Assembly (NCBI GenBank): GCA_902559885.1
Contig: CACEJU010000004.1
Location: forward strand, 1-64,000
DNA from: an uncultured SAR86 cluster bacterium
GTDB taxonomy: Bacteria; Pseudomonadota; Gammaproteobacteria; Magnimaribacterales; D2472
Length of the DNA stretch: 64,000 nt
Direction: 5' to 3'
Translations under genes and position numbers: made by a program
Shown: piece by piece, positions 34,151 through 42,838 of the stretch
Layout of the letters: each line of letters opens with the position of its first letter
How positions within the stretch are numbered: the first letter of the stretch is position 1
Notes under the pieces: generated by a model
The model's database searches: none
What the model was told of the DNA's origin: nothing
The model's input: only the letters and a program-made list of their open reading frames with translations

Positions 34151-35181
34151 GATTTAGATAATTTTAAGTTATGGGATAAGACGCTCTTTCCATTTATATC
34201 AAAGATATTCAATTCTAGTAACTTTTGCTCTGAATAAATTTTTATAAATCCAAAATTTTCTTTTATATATGTTTTATCTAAAGCCAATTCATCATCTTCA
34301 TAAAACACCCAATCCATAGCTTGATCAAAATATTTTTCAAAACCTTTTTTTTCAGAAAATGTTTTAATGGGTTTATTCATTGATGAGGAGGTTATCTCAA
34401 TAATTTCATCAAGCTTATACATTCCAGCTCTGTGTCTATCACCTGAAAGTATGAGTGTCTTATTTGATGAGTTGTTAATTAATTTAATTAGCTTGTCTCT
34501 CTCAGCAGGGAAAAGACTCCATTTCTCAAACCTATGATCAGTAGAAAGAACTTGAATTGAAGAAAGTAAAATTACCAGATCAACTTCTTCATTAAATTCA
34601 TTTTCTAACCACTGCCATTGAGTTGCACCTAAAATTGACGCGTTCTCATCATTATTATTTAGGTAAAAATTCTTATTACCTTTAAGATCAGATCTGAAGT
34701 ATCTAGTATCCAAACCAATAATTTTTATATTTAAATCTTGAATGACTAATTTTTCAGAAAAATAAATTCCTTCTCTTTTAGCTCTTTGATCATTGGGATC
34801 AATACCCCAAAAATCTATAAAAATATTTTGAGACTCTTTTTTCCCCATAAATGAAGCGCCACCGTCATTCAAGCCATAATCATGATCATCCCATATTGAA
34901 TATATTTTTAAGGTATTTAGCCACCTTGGTAATTTAGTTTCTTGCTGATCATATGCCTCATATAAATATGCAAGATTTTGAGAAGGGTGGTCTCCGTATA
35001 CATTATCTCCAAGAAAAATAAATGCATTTGGATCCATTTTTTCAATACTATGCCATATAGGCTGAGCTTTACGTTGATCTAGGCATGAACCAAAGGCTAT
35101 AGAATAATCGCTAGCCAATAATAATTGTTTATGAAATAAAACAAATATAAAAAATATAAAAGTAGAAACTTTTTTGGACAT
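34147..35181 (-). CDS. PhoD-like exported phosphodiesterase/alkaline phosphatase
   Basis: 344 residues from ATG 35181, chosen because it gives a signal peptide (MSKKVSTFIFFIFVLFHKQLLLA); a longer frame would overlap the divergent lipoprotein gene. PhoD-type metallophosphoesterase: SIAFGSCLDQ, IFLGDNVYGD, SIWDDHDYG, LSGDRHRAG. Such enzymes release phosphate from esters outside the cytoplasm using Ca/Fe. It could serve phosphate scavenging with the PhoBR region 8 kb away, but no Pho box was seen in front of it. Four-base overlap with the photolyase gene. Confidence 0.82.
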   Translation of the reverse strand: MSKKVSTFIFFIFVLFHKQLLLASDYSIAFGSCLDQRKAQPIWHSIEKMDPNAFIFLGDNVYGDHPSQNLAYLYEAYDQQETKLPRWLNTLKIYSIWDDHDYGLNDGGASFMGKKESQNIFIDFWGIDPNDQRAKREGIYFSEKLVIQDLNIKIIGLDTRYFRSDLKGNKNFYLNNNDENASILGATQWQWLENEFNEEVDLVILLSSIQVLSTDHRFEKWSLFPAERDKLIKLINNSSNKTLILSGDRHRAGMYKLDEIIEITSSSMNKPIKTFSEKKGFEKYFDQAMDWVFYEDDELALDKTYIKENFGFIKIYSEQKLLELNIFDINGKSVLSHNLKLSKS

Positions 35182-35209
35182 GTTAAAATTATAATACCTT
35201 AGATAAATT

Positions 35210-35947
35210 ATGAAAAAAATCTTCTTATCATCACTGATTCTTTTACTTGCAGCTTCTTGTTCTAAAGAAAATGAATTGCAGGACCTTAATTCATTAATTA
35301 TTTTAGATAATGTATATGAACAGGCTTTTATTTCGTGCACACTTAAACCCGATAGCTCTTTAATCAATTTTGATAGATTTGTTGATGTTTTTATTGCAGA
35401 CCATCAAGATAAATTTGATGACATTGCAGACTTAAACATATTCTTTTTAGATCAAGCTGAGTCTGTTAATAAATTTATATTTGAGGTAAAAGTGGATCAA
35501 GATGCTGATGAGAAAAATAAAATTGAAATCTTAAATATCTTTAATGATGAAAATCTACAAAATGAGGCCTCATGTGAAACCTTAATTAATCTTTATCAAG
35601 GATCTACCCTAAAAGACTTTGAAAACAATAATCCTAAGCCAAGATTGTATGCTGAAATATTAGATTGTAATTATTCTAAAGACTCTAATTACGGGACTTT
35701 TAGATTAGCAATAGAGAGTCTAATCAATCATATCAATAAATTTAGTATTGATTACCAAATAGGCTATGTCGATAAGGGCGCTAATCAATTTTATTGGATT
35801 AATTATTATTCTAACAAAGATGCTTTATCTAAATTACAAGAGATCTGGTTAAGTGATAGAGAGGCATCTGAAAACATAAAAAATGAATTTGAGCTTAACG
35901 CTCAATGTAATACTTCAAGATATTATAATTTTTTTGAATTAATTTAA
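35210..35947 (+). CDS. Lipoprotein of unknown function
   Basis: 245 residues. Signal peptide with lipobox LAASC, Cys at residue 17. The rest is acidic, with Cys at about 44, 123 and 146, and later SDREASENIKNEFELNAQCN. I do not recognise a family. A TATAAT at 35190-35195 places its transcription start about 8 bases before the ATG, with no Shine-Dalgarno. Divergent from the PhoD-like gene; followed by a tRNA with its own promoter. Confidence 0.7.
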   Translation: MKKIFLSSLILLLAASCSKENELQDLNSLIILDNVYEQAFISCTLKPDSSLINFDRFVDVFIADHQDKFDDIADLNIFFLDQAESVNKFIFEVKVDQDADEKNKIEILNIFNDENLQNEASCETLINLYQGSTLKDFENNNPKPRLYAEILDCNYSKDSNYGTFRLAIESLINHINKFSIDYQIGYVDKGANQFYWINYYSNKDALSKLQEIWLSDREASENIKNEFELNAQCNTSRYYNFFELI

Positions 35948-35954
35948 CTTAATC

Positions 35955-35982
35955 TTGTTTATGATTAATAATCTGAGATAAT
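35955..35982 (+). promoter_or_regulatory. Promoter of tRNA-Gly
   Basis: -35 TTGTTT (35955-35960), 16-base spacer, -10 GATAAT (35977-35982). The start would fall near 35989, a few bases before the mature tRNA, with a G/C-containing discriminator typical of stable RNA promoters. Confidence 0.6.
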
Positions 35983-35994
35983 AGCCAAGCTATT

Positions 35995-36070
35995 GCGGGT
36001 GTGGTGTTAATGGCTAGCACAATAGCCTTCCAAGCTATTGGTACGGGTTCGAATCCCGTCACCCGCTCCA
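35995..36070 (+). tRNA. tRNA-Gly (anticodon TCC)
   Basis: Full cloverleaf of 76 bases with encoded CCA: acceptor GCGGGTG with CACCCGC, D arm, anticodon stem ATAGC/GCTAT with loop CTTCCAA, T arm ACGGG-TTCGAAT-CCCGT, discriminator T. Reads GGA/GGG codons. Confidence 0.97.
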
Positions 36071-36077
36071 ATTAAAA

Positions 36078-36103
36078 TGAGTAGGCATTTTCATACCTAC
36101 TCA
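36078..36103 (+). other. Hairpin downstream of tRNA-Gly
   Basis: TGAGTAGG (36078-36085) and CCTACTCA (36096-36103) form a perfect 8-bp stem with a 10-base loop. There is no T run after it, so it may be a 3' processing or weak termination signal for the tRNA transcript. Confidence 0.4.
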
Positions 36104-36161
36104 GGGAATTGACCTAGGGGATTGAATTAAGAGGATATTCATAGGTCTTGTTAATATAGAC

Positions 36162-36920
36162 CTAGATAAATCTTAAAAGTTCAATTTCTATTAAAAAAAA
36201 TATTAAAAAAGCACCAAGAATTAAACCGCTTCCAAAGGGTACATAATTTTCTTTATTTTTTTCCTTAAATAAATATATTACTAATGAAAACAATGACCCA
36301 AAAAATAATATAAAAGGGATTGAATAAACGCCATAAAGTGCACCTAGACTTGCTAGTAAAATAAAATCACCAAAACCTATCCCATCTATTGCTCTAAATT
36401 TTTTATAAATAAAATTAATTACATATAACACTGTATAGCCAAAAAAAGCCCCAAAAAGCGCATGAGTTATATTTGTATGAATGTTTAATGCCGCTGAGCA
36501 AATTGAAAAAAACAATAGAGTTAAATTTAATTCTATCGGAAGAAAAAAATGGTTATAGTCTGTTATGAGCAATATGTATAAAAAGCAAAATATTAGAAGT
36601 AAAACTAATATATTTAATATAGAAGTTTCAAAAAAAATCAGCGTTACTGTTACCGCTAGGAATATTAGCTCAGTAATAAAGTAACTCTTATTAATTTCTT
36701 TTTTACAAAAGTAACATTTACCTTTCAGATATATATAACTAAAGATTGGAATAAGCATCATTGGCTTCAGTGATTTTTTACAATGCGGACAATGAGATGA
36801 GGGTGAAATAATATTAATTTTCTCACCTGCATAAATTCTCTGATATCTGTTTATAGACATTCCAGCAAAACTTCCCAGACATAAGCCAAAAGCCCATATA
36901 AAAGGATAAATAATATCCAT
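36162..36920 (-). CDS. gspO: Type IV prepilin peptidase / N-methyltransferase
   Basis: 252 residues, about seven membrane helices. N-terminal GLCLGSFAGMSINR, then the cytoplasmic methylase loop with two CxxC pairs (CPHCKK, CYFCKK), and the aspartate protease motifs near DYNHF and GIGFGDFILL. It cleaves and methylates prepilins. The pseudopilins that need it are encoded in the gsp operon 19 kb away, and no other pilin genes occur here, so serving the T2SS is likely; it could equally be pilD for type IV pili elsewhere in the genome. Confidence 0.92.
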   Translation of the reverse strand: MDIIYPFIWAFGLCLGSFAGMSINRYQRIYAGEKINIISPSSHCPHCKKSLKPMMLIPIFSYIYLKGKCYFCKKEINKSYFITELIFLAVTVTLIFFETSILNILVLLLIFCFLYILLITDYNHFFLPIELNLTLLFFSICSAALNIHTNITHALFGAFFGYTVLYVINFIYKKFRAIDGIGFGDFILLASLGALYGVYSIPFILFFGSLFSLVIYLFKEKNKENYVPFGSGLILGAFLIFFLIEIELLRFI

Positions 36921-36923
36921 ATA

Positions 36924-37010
36924 TTATTTTTTTGTTATGTAATAACAAATAATAAGAAGTATTAATGCTGGTATAGCATATAAACCAATCATAAGAATTT
37001 TATCTAACAT
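36924..37010 (-). CDS. Possible 28-residue membrane miniprotein
   Basis: A short frame, MLDKILMIGLYAIPALILLIICYYITKK in two halves: a hydrophobic span of about 20 residues followed by two Lys. It begins 11 bases inside the ggt 3' end and ends just before gspO, so it would be translated from the same transcript. No family recognised; could be chance in AT-rich DNA. Confidence 0.3.
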   Translation of the reverse strand: MLDKILMIGLYAIPALILLIICYYITKK

Positions 37011-38733
37011 TTATTTCTCCTGAGGCAAAAGCATCTGGTCGTCTAAAATCACCATACCCATAATATATTTGATTACTTTTCATAATAGTTTGAATACAGG
37101 TAGCAGGCTTTATAAATTTAACATTATAGCCATTATTTTCTAAAGTGGCTGCCATACCTTGAGGATAACCGTTTTCAATTTGTAACAAATCTGGATACCA
37201 CTGATGATGGATTCTTATGGCTTTAGTCGCATCTTCAAGATTCATATCAAAGTCAACAATATTTATGATTGATTGTAGAACAGCTGAAATAATTCTTGAA
37301 CCACCGGGAGATCCGGTAGAAAAGAAAAATTCATTATTTTTTGTAACTATAGTTGGCGTCATTGAACTAAGAGGGCGCTTACCAGGTTGAATTTCATTAG
37401 CCTCAGAGCCTAGTAAACCAAACTGGTTTGGGATGCCTGGCGCTGCTGAGAAATCATCCATTTCATTATTCATTAGTATCCCAGTTCCTTTAATTACAAC
37501 ACCAGATCCAAAAGATGAATTTAGAGTATATGTTGAAGAAATAATATTACCTTGGCTATCAGCAACTGAAAAATGTGTAGTTTCAAAACTTTCAACATCG
37601 TCTAATCTACCTGGTTTGATTTTAGATGAGGGAGTAATTTTATTTTTTGATATTTTAGAAGCAATATTATTTGCATACGTTTTATTAATTAACTTGTTAA
37701 CTGGAACTTGATAGTAATCTGGATCACCTAAATATAGCGATCTATCAGCATAAGCATGTTTCATTGTTTCAGTTAATATATTCACGTATTCAATAGAGTT
37801 ATGTCCTAGTTTTTTAAGATTAAAATTTTCCAATATGTTAAGCATTTGTAAGATATGGACACCACCAGATGAAGGGGGACCCATCGTTATAATATTCACG
37901 TCCTTATATGTCCCAACTAATGGCTTTCTCCAAACTGGTTGATAGTTTTCAAGATCAGTCTTGGTAATTAAACCACCATTTTGTGACATATCTTTAGCTA
38001 TATGGTTTGCTATTCTTCCTTTGTAAAAACCATCTCTGCCATTTTTTGCAATAATCTTTAATGTTTGGGCTAAATCTTTTTGAATAAATTTTTTTGTGAG
38101 GAAATTAGGATAATCTTTTTGAAATATTTTAGATGTTTCTTCAAAACCTGATAATTTTTCGTGGTAACGGATAAGCATATCAGACATATATACACTCACC
38201 TCAAAACCATTTTCAGCTAAATCAATGGCTGGAGCCAATAATTGATCCCATGGCAATGATCCAAATTTTTTGTGAACTTCCCAAAGTCCAGCAACTGTTC
38301 CAGGAACACCACTGGCAAGATAGCCATAAGTGGATTTACCTTTTATAAGCTCACCTTGGTTATTCAAATACATCTTTTGATAAGATGCAGCAGGTGCTTT
38401 TTCACGATAATCTATTGAGAATGCTTCTTGATTATTTTCATTATACATAAGCATAAAACCACCACCGCCAATGTTTCCAGCTCTTGGGAGTACAACCGCT
38501 AAAGCAAAACCAATTGCAACAGCTGCATCATAAGCATTACCTCCATCTGATAAAACATTTTCGCCAACTCTTGTTGCAATATAGTGCTGAGTAGTAACCA
38601 TACCCGTCGAGCTCATGGCTGTCTCTTTTTGTTTTGGAATATAATCTGATGGATCAACAACACCTATCGCAGGTGTAGAATTTGCAAAAATATTTAAGCT
38701 TAAAAAAGCTACTAAAAATAACTTAAACTTCAT
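37000..38733 (-). CDS. ggt: Gamma-glutamyltranspeptidase
   Basis: 577 residues with a signal peptide ending near NIFANS, so periplasmic. The precursor self-cleaves before Thr385 in FETTHFSV, the new N-terminal nucleophile. Other signatures: VGFALAVVLPRAGNIGGGGFM, YREKAPAA, MGPPSSGGVH, TGSPGGSRI. It removes gamma-glutamyl groups from glutathione and related peptides. It overlaps the acyl-CoA synthetase gene upstream by 11 bases, suggesting one transcript, though the metabolic link is unclear. Confidence 0.94.
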   Translation of the reverse strand: MKFKLFLVAFLSLNIFANSTPAIGVVDPSDYIPKQKETAMSSTGMVTTQHYIATRVGENVLSDGGNAYDAAVAIGFALAVVLPRAGNIGGGGFMLMYNENNQEAFSIDYREKAPAASYQKMYLNNQGELIKGKSTYGYLASGVPGTVAGLWEVHKKFGSLPWDQLLAPAIDLAENGFEVSVYMSDMLIRYHEKLSGFEETSKIFQKDYPNFLTKKFIQKDLAQTLKIIAKNGRDGFYKGRIANHIAKDMSQNGGLITKTDLENYQPVWRKPLVGTYKDVNIITMGPPSSGGVHILQMLNILENFNLKKLGHNSIEYVNILTETMKHAYADRSLYLGDPDYYQVPVNKLINKTYANNIASKISKNKITPSSKIKPGRLDDVESFETTHFSVADSQGNIISSTYTLNSSFGSGVVIKGTGILMNNEMDDFSAAPGIPNQFGLLGSEANEIQPGKRPLSSMTPTIVTKNNEFFFSTGSPGGSRIISAVLQSIINIVDFDMNLEDATKAIRIHHQWYPDLLQIENGYPQGMAATLENNGYNVKFIKPATCIQTIMKSNQIYYGYGDFRRPDAFASGEINVR

Positions 38734-40366
38734 TTGCTTGAGCTATCTCTTTAGCCCATTTGTAATTAGCTTTTCCATTTGGCGCTCTTTCAACATTTGC
38801 TACAAATATAACTTTTTTAGGCAACTTATAACCCGATATATGTTCTCTTGTATCATTTATAAGTTCAGCTTCGTCAATAGATTGATTTTCGTTTACAGAG
38901 GCAATTGCAACTACTTTTTGTCCAAATCTTTCATCGTCTACACCAACAACAAGGCAATCATATATAGCGTTATTTTTTTTAATTGCTTCTTCAACTTCTT
39001 CCGGGTATATTTTTTCACCTGCTGAATTAATACAGTTTGAGCCTCTGCCAAGCAAAGTAATAGATCCATCTTCCTCAACTAAAGCATAATCTCCAGGAAA
39101 ACTATATCTTTTTCCTTGAAATTCTTTAAAGGTCTTTGCTGACTTTTCTGGATCCTTGTAATAACCGAGAGGGACAAGACCACCTGTACCAATCATACCT
39201 CTCTCACCAGAACCCGGCTCTACTAATTCTCCATTATCACTAACAACTATTACATCTGGATTAAGTTTGAATTTTGCAGTTTTAATAGATTCACTTCTTG
39301 ATGATACTGATGAGCCCATACCGCCTTCGCTTGAACCCATTAAATCGAGAATTCTTATATCACAATGTTTAAGCAATGCTTCTTTTGTTTCTGAGCTAAA
39401 AATTACCCCACTAGATATTAATAAATTTAATTTATCTAACTTGTAAGGAACTCCATTTTCTTTAGCAAAATCAAGCTCATTTGCAATTGGTTTAGCAAAA
39501 GCATCTCCAACGATTACTATATTTGTTATGTCGTTATCTTGAGCTGCTTTTAATACCTTCTTTGGATCAAATCCCAGCTCGGGTATAGCCAAAACAAGAC
39601 CTCCTGTTAAGTGTGTTAAAAATGCACCAAGCCACATTCCTGTTCCATGCATAAAGGGGCACGCAACTAGTGTCTTTACTCTATTGTTGTTAGTTGCCTC
39701 AATGAGATGATCAAGTTCTGCTGTATCAAAGGTTTCTCTGGTATCGGGAACCTCAAAGTCCAATCCTTTTAGAACACCAAATATTGCCTGCATGAAATCA
39801 CAATGCTCATACATAACTCCTTTTGGCATACCAGTTGTGCCACCTGTATAGATCATATATAGATTTCTTTCATCTCTATTTTTTCTGGCAATAGGATTAA
39901 AGTCTTGAATGCATGCATTATAATCAATTGCATTTTCATGTATTTCAGTATCATTTTCATTTACTTGAATCCAAAGCTTAATATTTGGTAAGTCATTAAT
40001 TATTTGCGAAATTTCATCTTTGTAAGTGCTTTGAAAAAATACTACTTCAGCGTCACAATTATCCAATAGATAAATAAGTTCAGCTGCCTTATACCTATAA
40101 TTTACATTTATAGGAACACATTCTAATTTAAATGTTGCATATTGAGCCTCAAGATATTCAAGATTGTTATGCAGATATAAACCAATTTTTGTATTTTTAT
40201 TAACACCATTATGTTTTAAAAAATTTGCAAGTCTAGCAGACCTATCATCATATTCTTTCCAGGAAATTTTAGCGTCATTACAAATGATAGCTGTCTTATC
40301 GTTTTGTTTGTCTGCAACATATTCCCAAACAGTTGCAAAATGTCTTTCTATTTTTTTATGTATCAT
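38723..40366 (-). CDS. AMP-dependent acyl-CoA synthetase (FadD-like)
   Basis: 547 residues of the ANL superfamily. P-loop YTGGTTGMPKGV (about residues 173-184), MGSSEGG (A5-like), YSFPGDYALVEEDG and the C-terminal hinge, then GKANYKW with the catalytic Lys. It activates a carboxylic acid through acyl-AMP to acyl-CoA. The substrate is not readable; an FadD/FadD3-like role on fatty, terpenoid or sterol side-chain acids is possible. Divergent from a second ANL enzyme, about 90 bases away. Confidence 0.85.
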   Translation of the reverse strand: MIHKKIERHFATVWEYVADKQNDKTAIICNDAKISWKEYDDRSARLANFLKHNGVNKNTKIGLYLHNNLEYLEAQYATFKLECVPINVNYRYKAAELIYLLDNCDAEVVFFQSTYKDEISQIINDLPNIKLWIQVNENDTEIHENAIDYNACIQDFNPIARKNRDERNLYMIYTGGTTGMPKGVMYEHCDFMQAIFGVLKGLDFEVPDTRETFDTAELDHLIEATNNNRVKTLVACPFMHGTGMWLGAFLTHLTGGLVLAIPELGFDPKKVLKAAQDNDITNIVIVGDAFAKPIANELDFAKENGVPYKLDKLNLLISSGVIFSSETKEALLKHCDIRILDLMGSSEGGMGSSVSSRSESIKTAKFKLNPDVIVVSDNGELVEPGSGERGMIGTGGLVPLGYYKDPEKSAKTFKEFQGKRYSFPGDYALVEEDGSITLLGRGSNCINSAGEKIYPEEVEEAIKKNNAIYDCLVVGVDDERFGQKVVAIASVNENQSIDEAELINDTREHISGYKLPKKVIFVANVERAPNGKANYKWAKEIAQANEV

Positions 40367-40457
40367 TCTGATTAATTAGTTGTTATATTTTTTATATATT
40401 TTTTTAAATATAATAACTTTCAATAAACAAGAAGTAAAAAACTTCAGGATAATGAAT

Positions 40458-42125
40458 ATGAGCGAAATATATAATTCAGTCATTAAGCATTTAACATCGC
40501 CAGGTCAGATGTTCGAAGTTAAAGATGTTCAAGATGCCAATGGCATCACGTATAAAGAATACGTAAACTTTCCTGATAATCTCAAGGCATTTTATGATAC
40601 TGGTCTAGTGCATCCACAAGATAGAGACTGGCTTGTTCATGAAAACGAACGTTTTGCATATAAAGAGGTTTATGAAAAAGCAGCTCAAACAGCAAATGCT
40701 TTAATTGATTTTGGTATTAACAAGGGTGACCGTGTTGCTATATGTATGCAAAATAATCCTGAGTTTATCTATGCCTATATGGCCATTACAGGAATAGGTG
40801 CGATTTGTGTTCCTTTGAATTCATGGTGGGTTCCATCTGAAGTGGAATATGGTCTTAAACAATCTGGTGCAAAGATTTTAATAGCAGACAAAAAAAGACT
40901 ACAAGGTCTTGATGAATTAAGCGAAATAAAAAAAATTATTACCTCATATTCACAAGATGATAATTATGAAAAATTTTCTGATTTCATAGCGGACTTTTCG
41001 AAAGAATGGCCTGACATAGATCTAAATAGAAATGATCCAGCAACTATATATTACACATCAGGATCTACTGGTTTGCCTAAAGGTGTTCTATCTTCTCATA
41101 AAGGAATTCTATCAACTATGTTTAGCTGGCTATGTTTTGCCTCTGCCGTCAATGAGGTTGCCAATCAAACAAACAAAAAACAAACTGTAAGCGAAGGATC
41201 TCAATCAGGTATGCTTTTATGTGTACCACTTTTTCATGTTACTGGGTCTCATTCTGCATTTTTAATGTCTATTCCAGTTGGAAGAAAAATTGTTATGTTA
41301 AATAAATGGGATCCTGGTGAGGCACTTCGGCTTATTGATGAAGAAAAAATTACAGATATAACCGGTGTTCCTACTCAAACTTGGGAGTTATTAAACCATC
41401 CAGATAAAAATAAATACGATACATCATCATTAGTTTCTCTTGGCGGAGGCGGAGGCCCAAGACCACCTGAACATGTAAAAAAACTGGATGAAGAATTTGA
41501 GGGTAGGCCTGGTGTTGGGTATGGTCTATCTGAAACTAATGCATTAGGAACTTTATTAAATGGCGATGAATATCAAGCTTATCCTGCTAGTTGTGGAAGG
41601 GTAGTACCACCGTTAACCGAAATAAAAATTTTAGATGATAATTGGGATGAGGTTGAGGCTGGGACAATTGGTGAAGTTGTTATTAAATCAACTGCAAATA
41701 TGATTGGTTACTGGGACAACCCTGAAGCTACACAAGAAGTTGTTAATGATGATGGTTGGTTTAGAAGTGGCGATTTAGGGTATTTTGATGGACCTTTCTT
41801 ACATTTAGTTGATAGAAAAAAAGAATTAGTCATTCGGGGTGGAGAAAATATTTCGTGTATTGAAGTAGAAGGCGCAATCTATGAACATGATGATATTCTC
41901 GAGGCCTGTGTATTTGGAAAACCAGATGAAAGATTAGGTGAAATACCATGTGCCGCTATTTATTTAAGACAAGATAGTGAACTTGATGTAACTTCTTTGC
42001 AAGAATTTCTTAGCAAGAGATTGGCGCCATTTAAAATTCCTGCTATTGTAAAATTCTATGAAGCACCGCTTCCAAAAGTAGGCTCAGGTAAGTTTGATAA
42101 ACTTACATTAAAAAAGGATTTTTGA
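40458..42125 (+). CDS. AMP-dependent acyl-CoA synthetase
   Basis: 555 residues from ATG 40458, chosen because AGGA at 40446 is 8 bases upstream and homologous sequence starts here; earlier in-frame codons add an unlikely hydrophobic tail. ANL motifs: YYTSGSTGLPKGV, YGLSETNALGT, FRSGDLGYFD, VIRGGENISCIEVE, and PKVGSGKFDK with the C-terminal catalytic Lys. The GGENI and YLRQ segments are typical of class I fatty acid/long-chain CoA ligases. Substrate unknown. phoB follows after 19 bases, so phoBR may share its transcript. Confidence 0.85.
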   Translation: MSEIYNSVIKHLTSPGQMFEVKDVQDANGITYKEYVNFPDNLKAFYDTGLVHPQDRDWLVHENERFAYKEVYEKAAQTANALIDFGINKGDRVAICMQNNPEFIYAYMAITGIGAICVPLNSWWVPSEVEYGLKQSGAKILIADKKRLQGLDELSEIKKIITSYSQDDNYEKFSDFIADFSKEWPDIDLNRNDPATIYYTSGSTGLPKGVLSSHKGILSTMFSWLCFASAVNEVANQTNKKQTVSEGSQSGMLLCVPLFHVTGSHSAFLMSIPVGRKIVMLNKWDPGEALRLIDEEKITDITGVPTQTWELLNHPDKNKYDTSSLVSLGGGGGPRPPEHVKKLDEEFEGRPGVGYGLSETNALGTLLNGDEYQAYPASCGRVVPPLTEIKILDDNWDEVEAGTIGEVVIKSTANMIGYWDNPEATQEVVNDDGWFRSGDLGYFDGPFLHLVDRKKELVIRGGENISCIEVEGAIYEHDDILEACVFGKPDERLGEIPCAAIYLRQDSELDVTSLQEFLSKRLAPFKIPAIVKFYEAPLPKVGSGKFDKLTLKKDF

Positions 42126-42144
42126 AAATTTAATTTAAAAATAC

Positions 42145-42837
42145 ATGGCAGATAAAATTTTAATAATTGAAGATGAGCCAGATATTAGTAAGGCTCTTGA
42201 GTATAATCTAAAAAAAGAAGGTTACGATACTTATACAAGCTTAAATCTAAAAGATGGTTTAGCAGCAGTTTATGAAAACAAAATTTCATTAATACTTTTA
42301 GACTTAATGCTACCAGATGGCTCCGGTCTTGATCTATGCAAAAAACTCAAATCAAATCCTGAATATGATTTTATTCCTATAATTATACTCACTGCAAAAG
42401 ATGATGAAGTAGATAAAGTCGTTGGATTTGAACTAGGTGCAGATGATTATGTTACAAAACCATTTAGTATTCGTGAGCTAATTCTTAGAATCAAAGCAGT
42501 TCTAAAAAGAAAAATAGATAAAAAAGATTTAGTAGAAGTAGAGCGACAATTTGGTGATCTAAGAATGGATATTGATTCTCACGAAGTGTTTGTAAATAAT
42601 GAAGAGGTTTTTTTAACAGCTTTAGAGTTTAAGTTATTAAAACAGTTAGTTGATAGAAGAGGTAGGGTCCAATCTCGAGATCAATTACTTGCTGATGTAT
42701 GGGGTTATAGCTCTGATGTTACTACTAGAACAGTTGATACACACATCAAAAGACTTAGAGAAAAACTTGGTGTGATCGGAAAGTATGTTCAAACCATCAG
42801 AGGTGTGGGATACAAATTCTCAAGAACGCCTGACTAG
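42145..42837 (+). CDS. phoB: Response regulator PhoB (OmpR family)
   Basis: 230 residues. Receiver domain with acidic pocket IEDEPD, phospho-acceptor Asp53 in LLDLMLPDG, Lys in VTKPFS; C-terminal winged helix with LTALEFKLLKQLV and RTVDTHIKRLREKLG. The PhoB identity is supported by sequence style, by the adjacent PhoR-type kinase and by a Pho box 1.8 kb downstream. It would activate phosphate-starvation genes. No Shine-Dalgarno is obvious and there is no Pho box in the 19-base gap ahead of it. Confidence 0.88.
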   Translation: MADKILIIEDEPDISKALEYNLKKEGYDTYTSLNLKDGLAAVYENKISLILLDLMLPDGSGLDLCKKLKSNPEYDFIPIIILTAKDDEVDKVVGFELGADDYVTKPFSIRELILRIKAVLKRKIDKKDLVEVERQFGDLRMDIDSHEVFVNNEEVFLTALEFKLLKQLVDRRGRVQSRDQLLADVWGYSSDVTTRTVDTHIKRLREKLGVIGKYVQTIRGVGYKFSRTPD

Positions 42838-42838
42838 T

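Noticed and set aside
34147..35367. Longer frame for the PhoD-like protein starting at 35367
   Set aside because: It would overlap the divergent lipoprotein gene by 158 bases and bury the signal peptide 62 residues inside; ATG 35181 fits.
35981..35995. AATAGC-CAA-GCTATT hairpin resembling the tRNA anticodon arm just before tRNA-Gly
   Set aside because: It overlaps the -10 box and the expected start near 35989, so most of it would not be transcribed. Similarity to the anticodon stem is probably chance.
36142..36164. TAGGTCT/AGACCTA hairpin as terminator of gspO
   Set aside because: It includes the end of the gspO coding region and has no T run on either strand.
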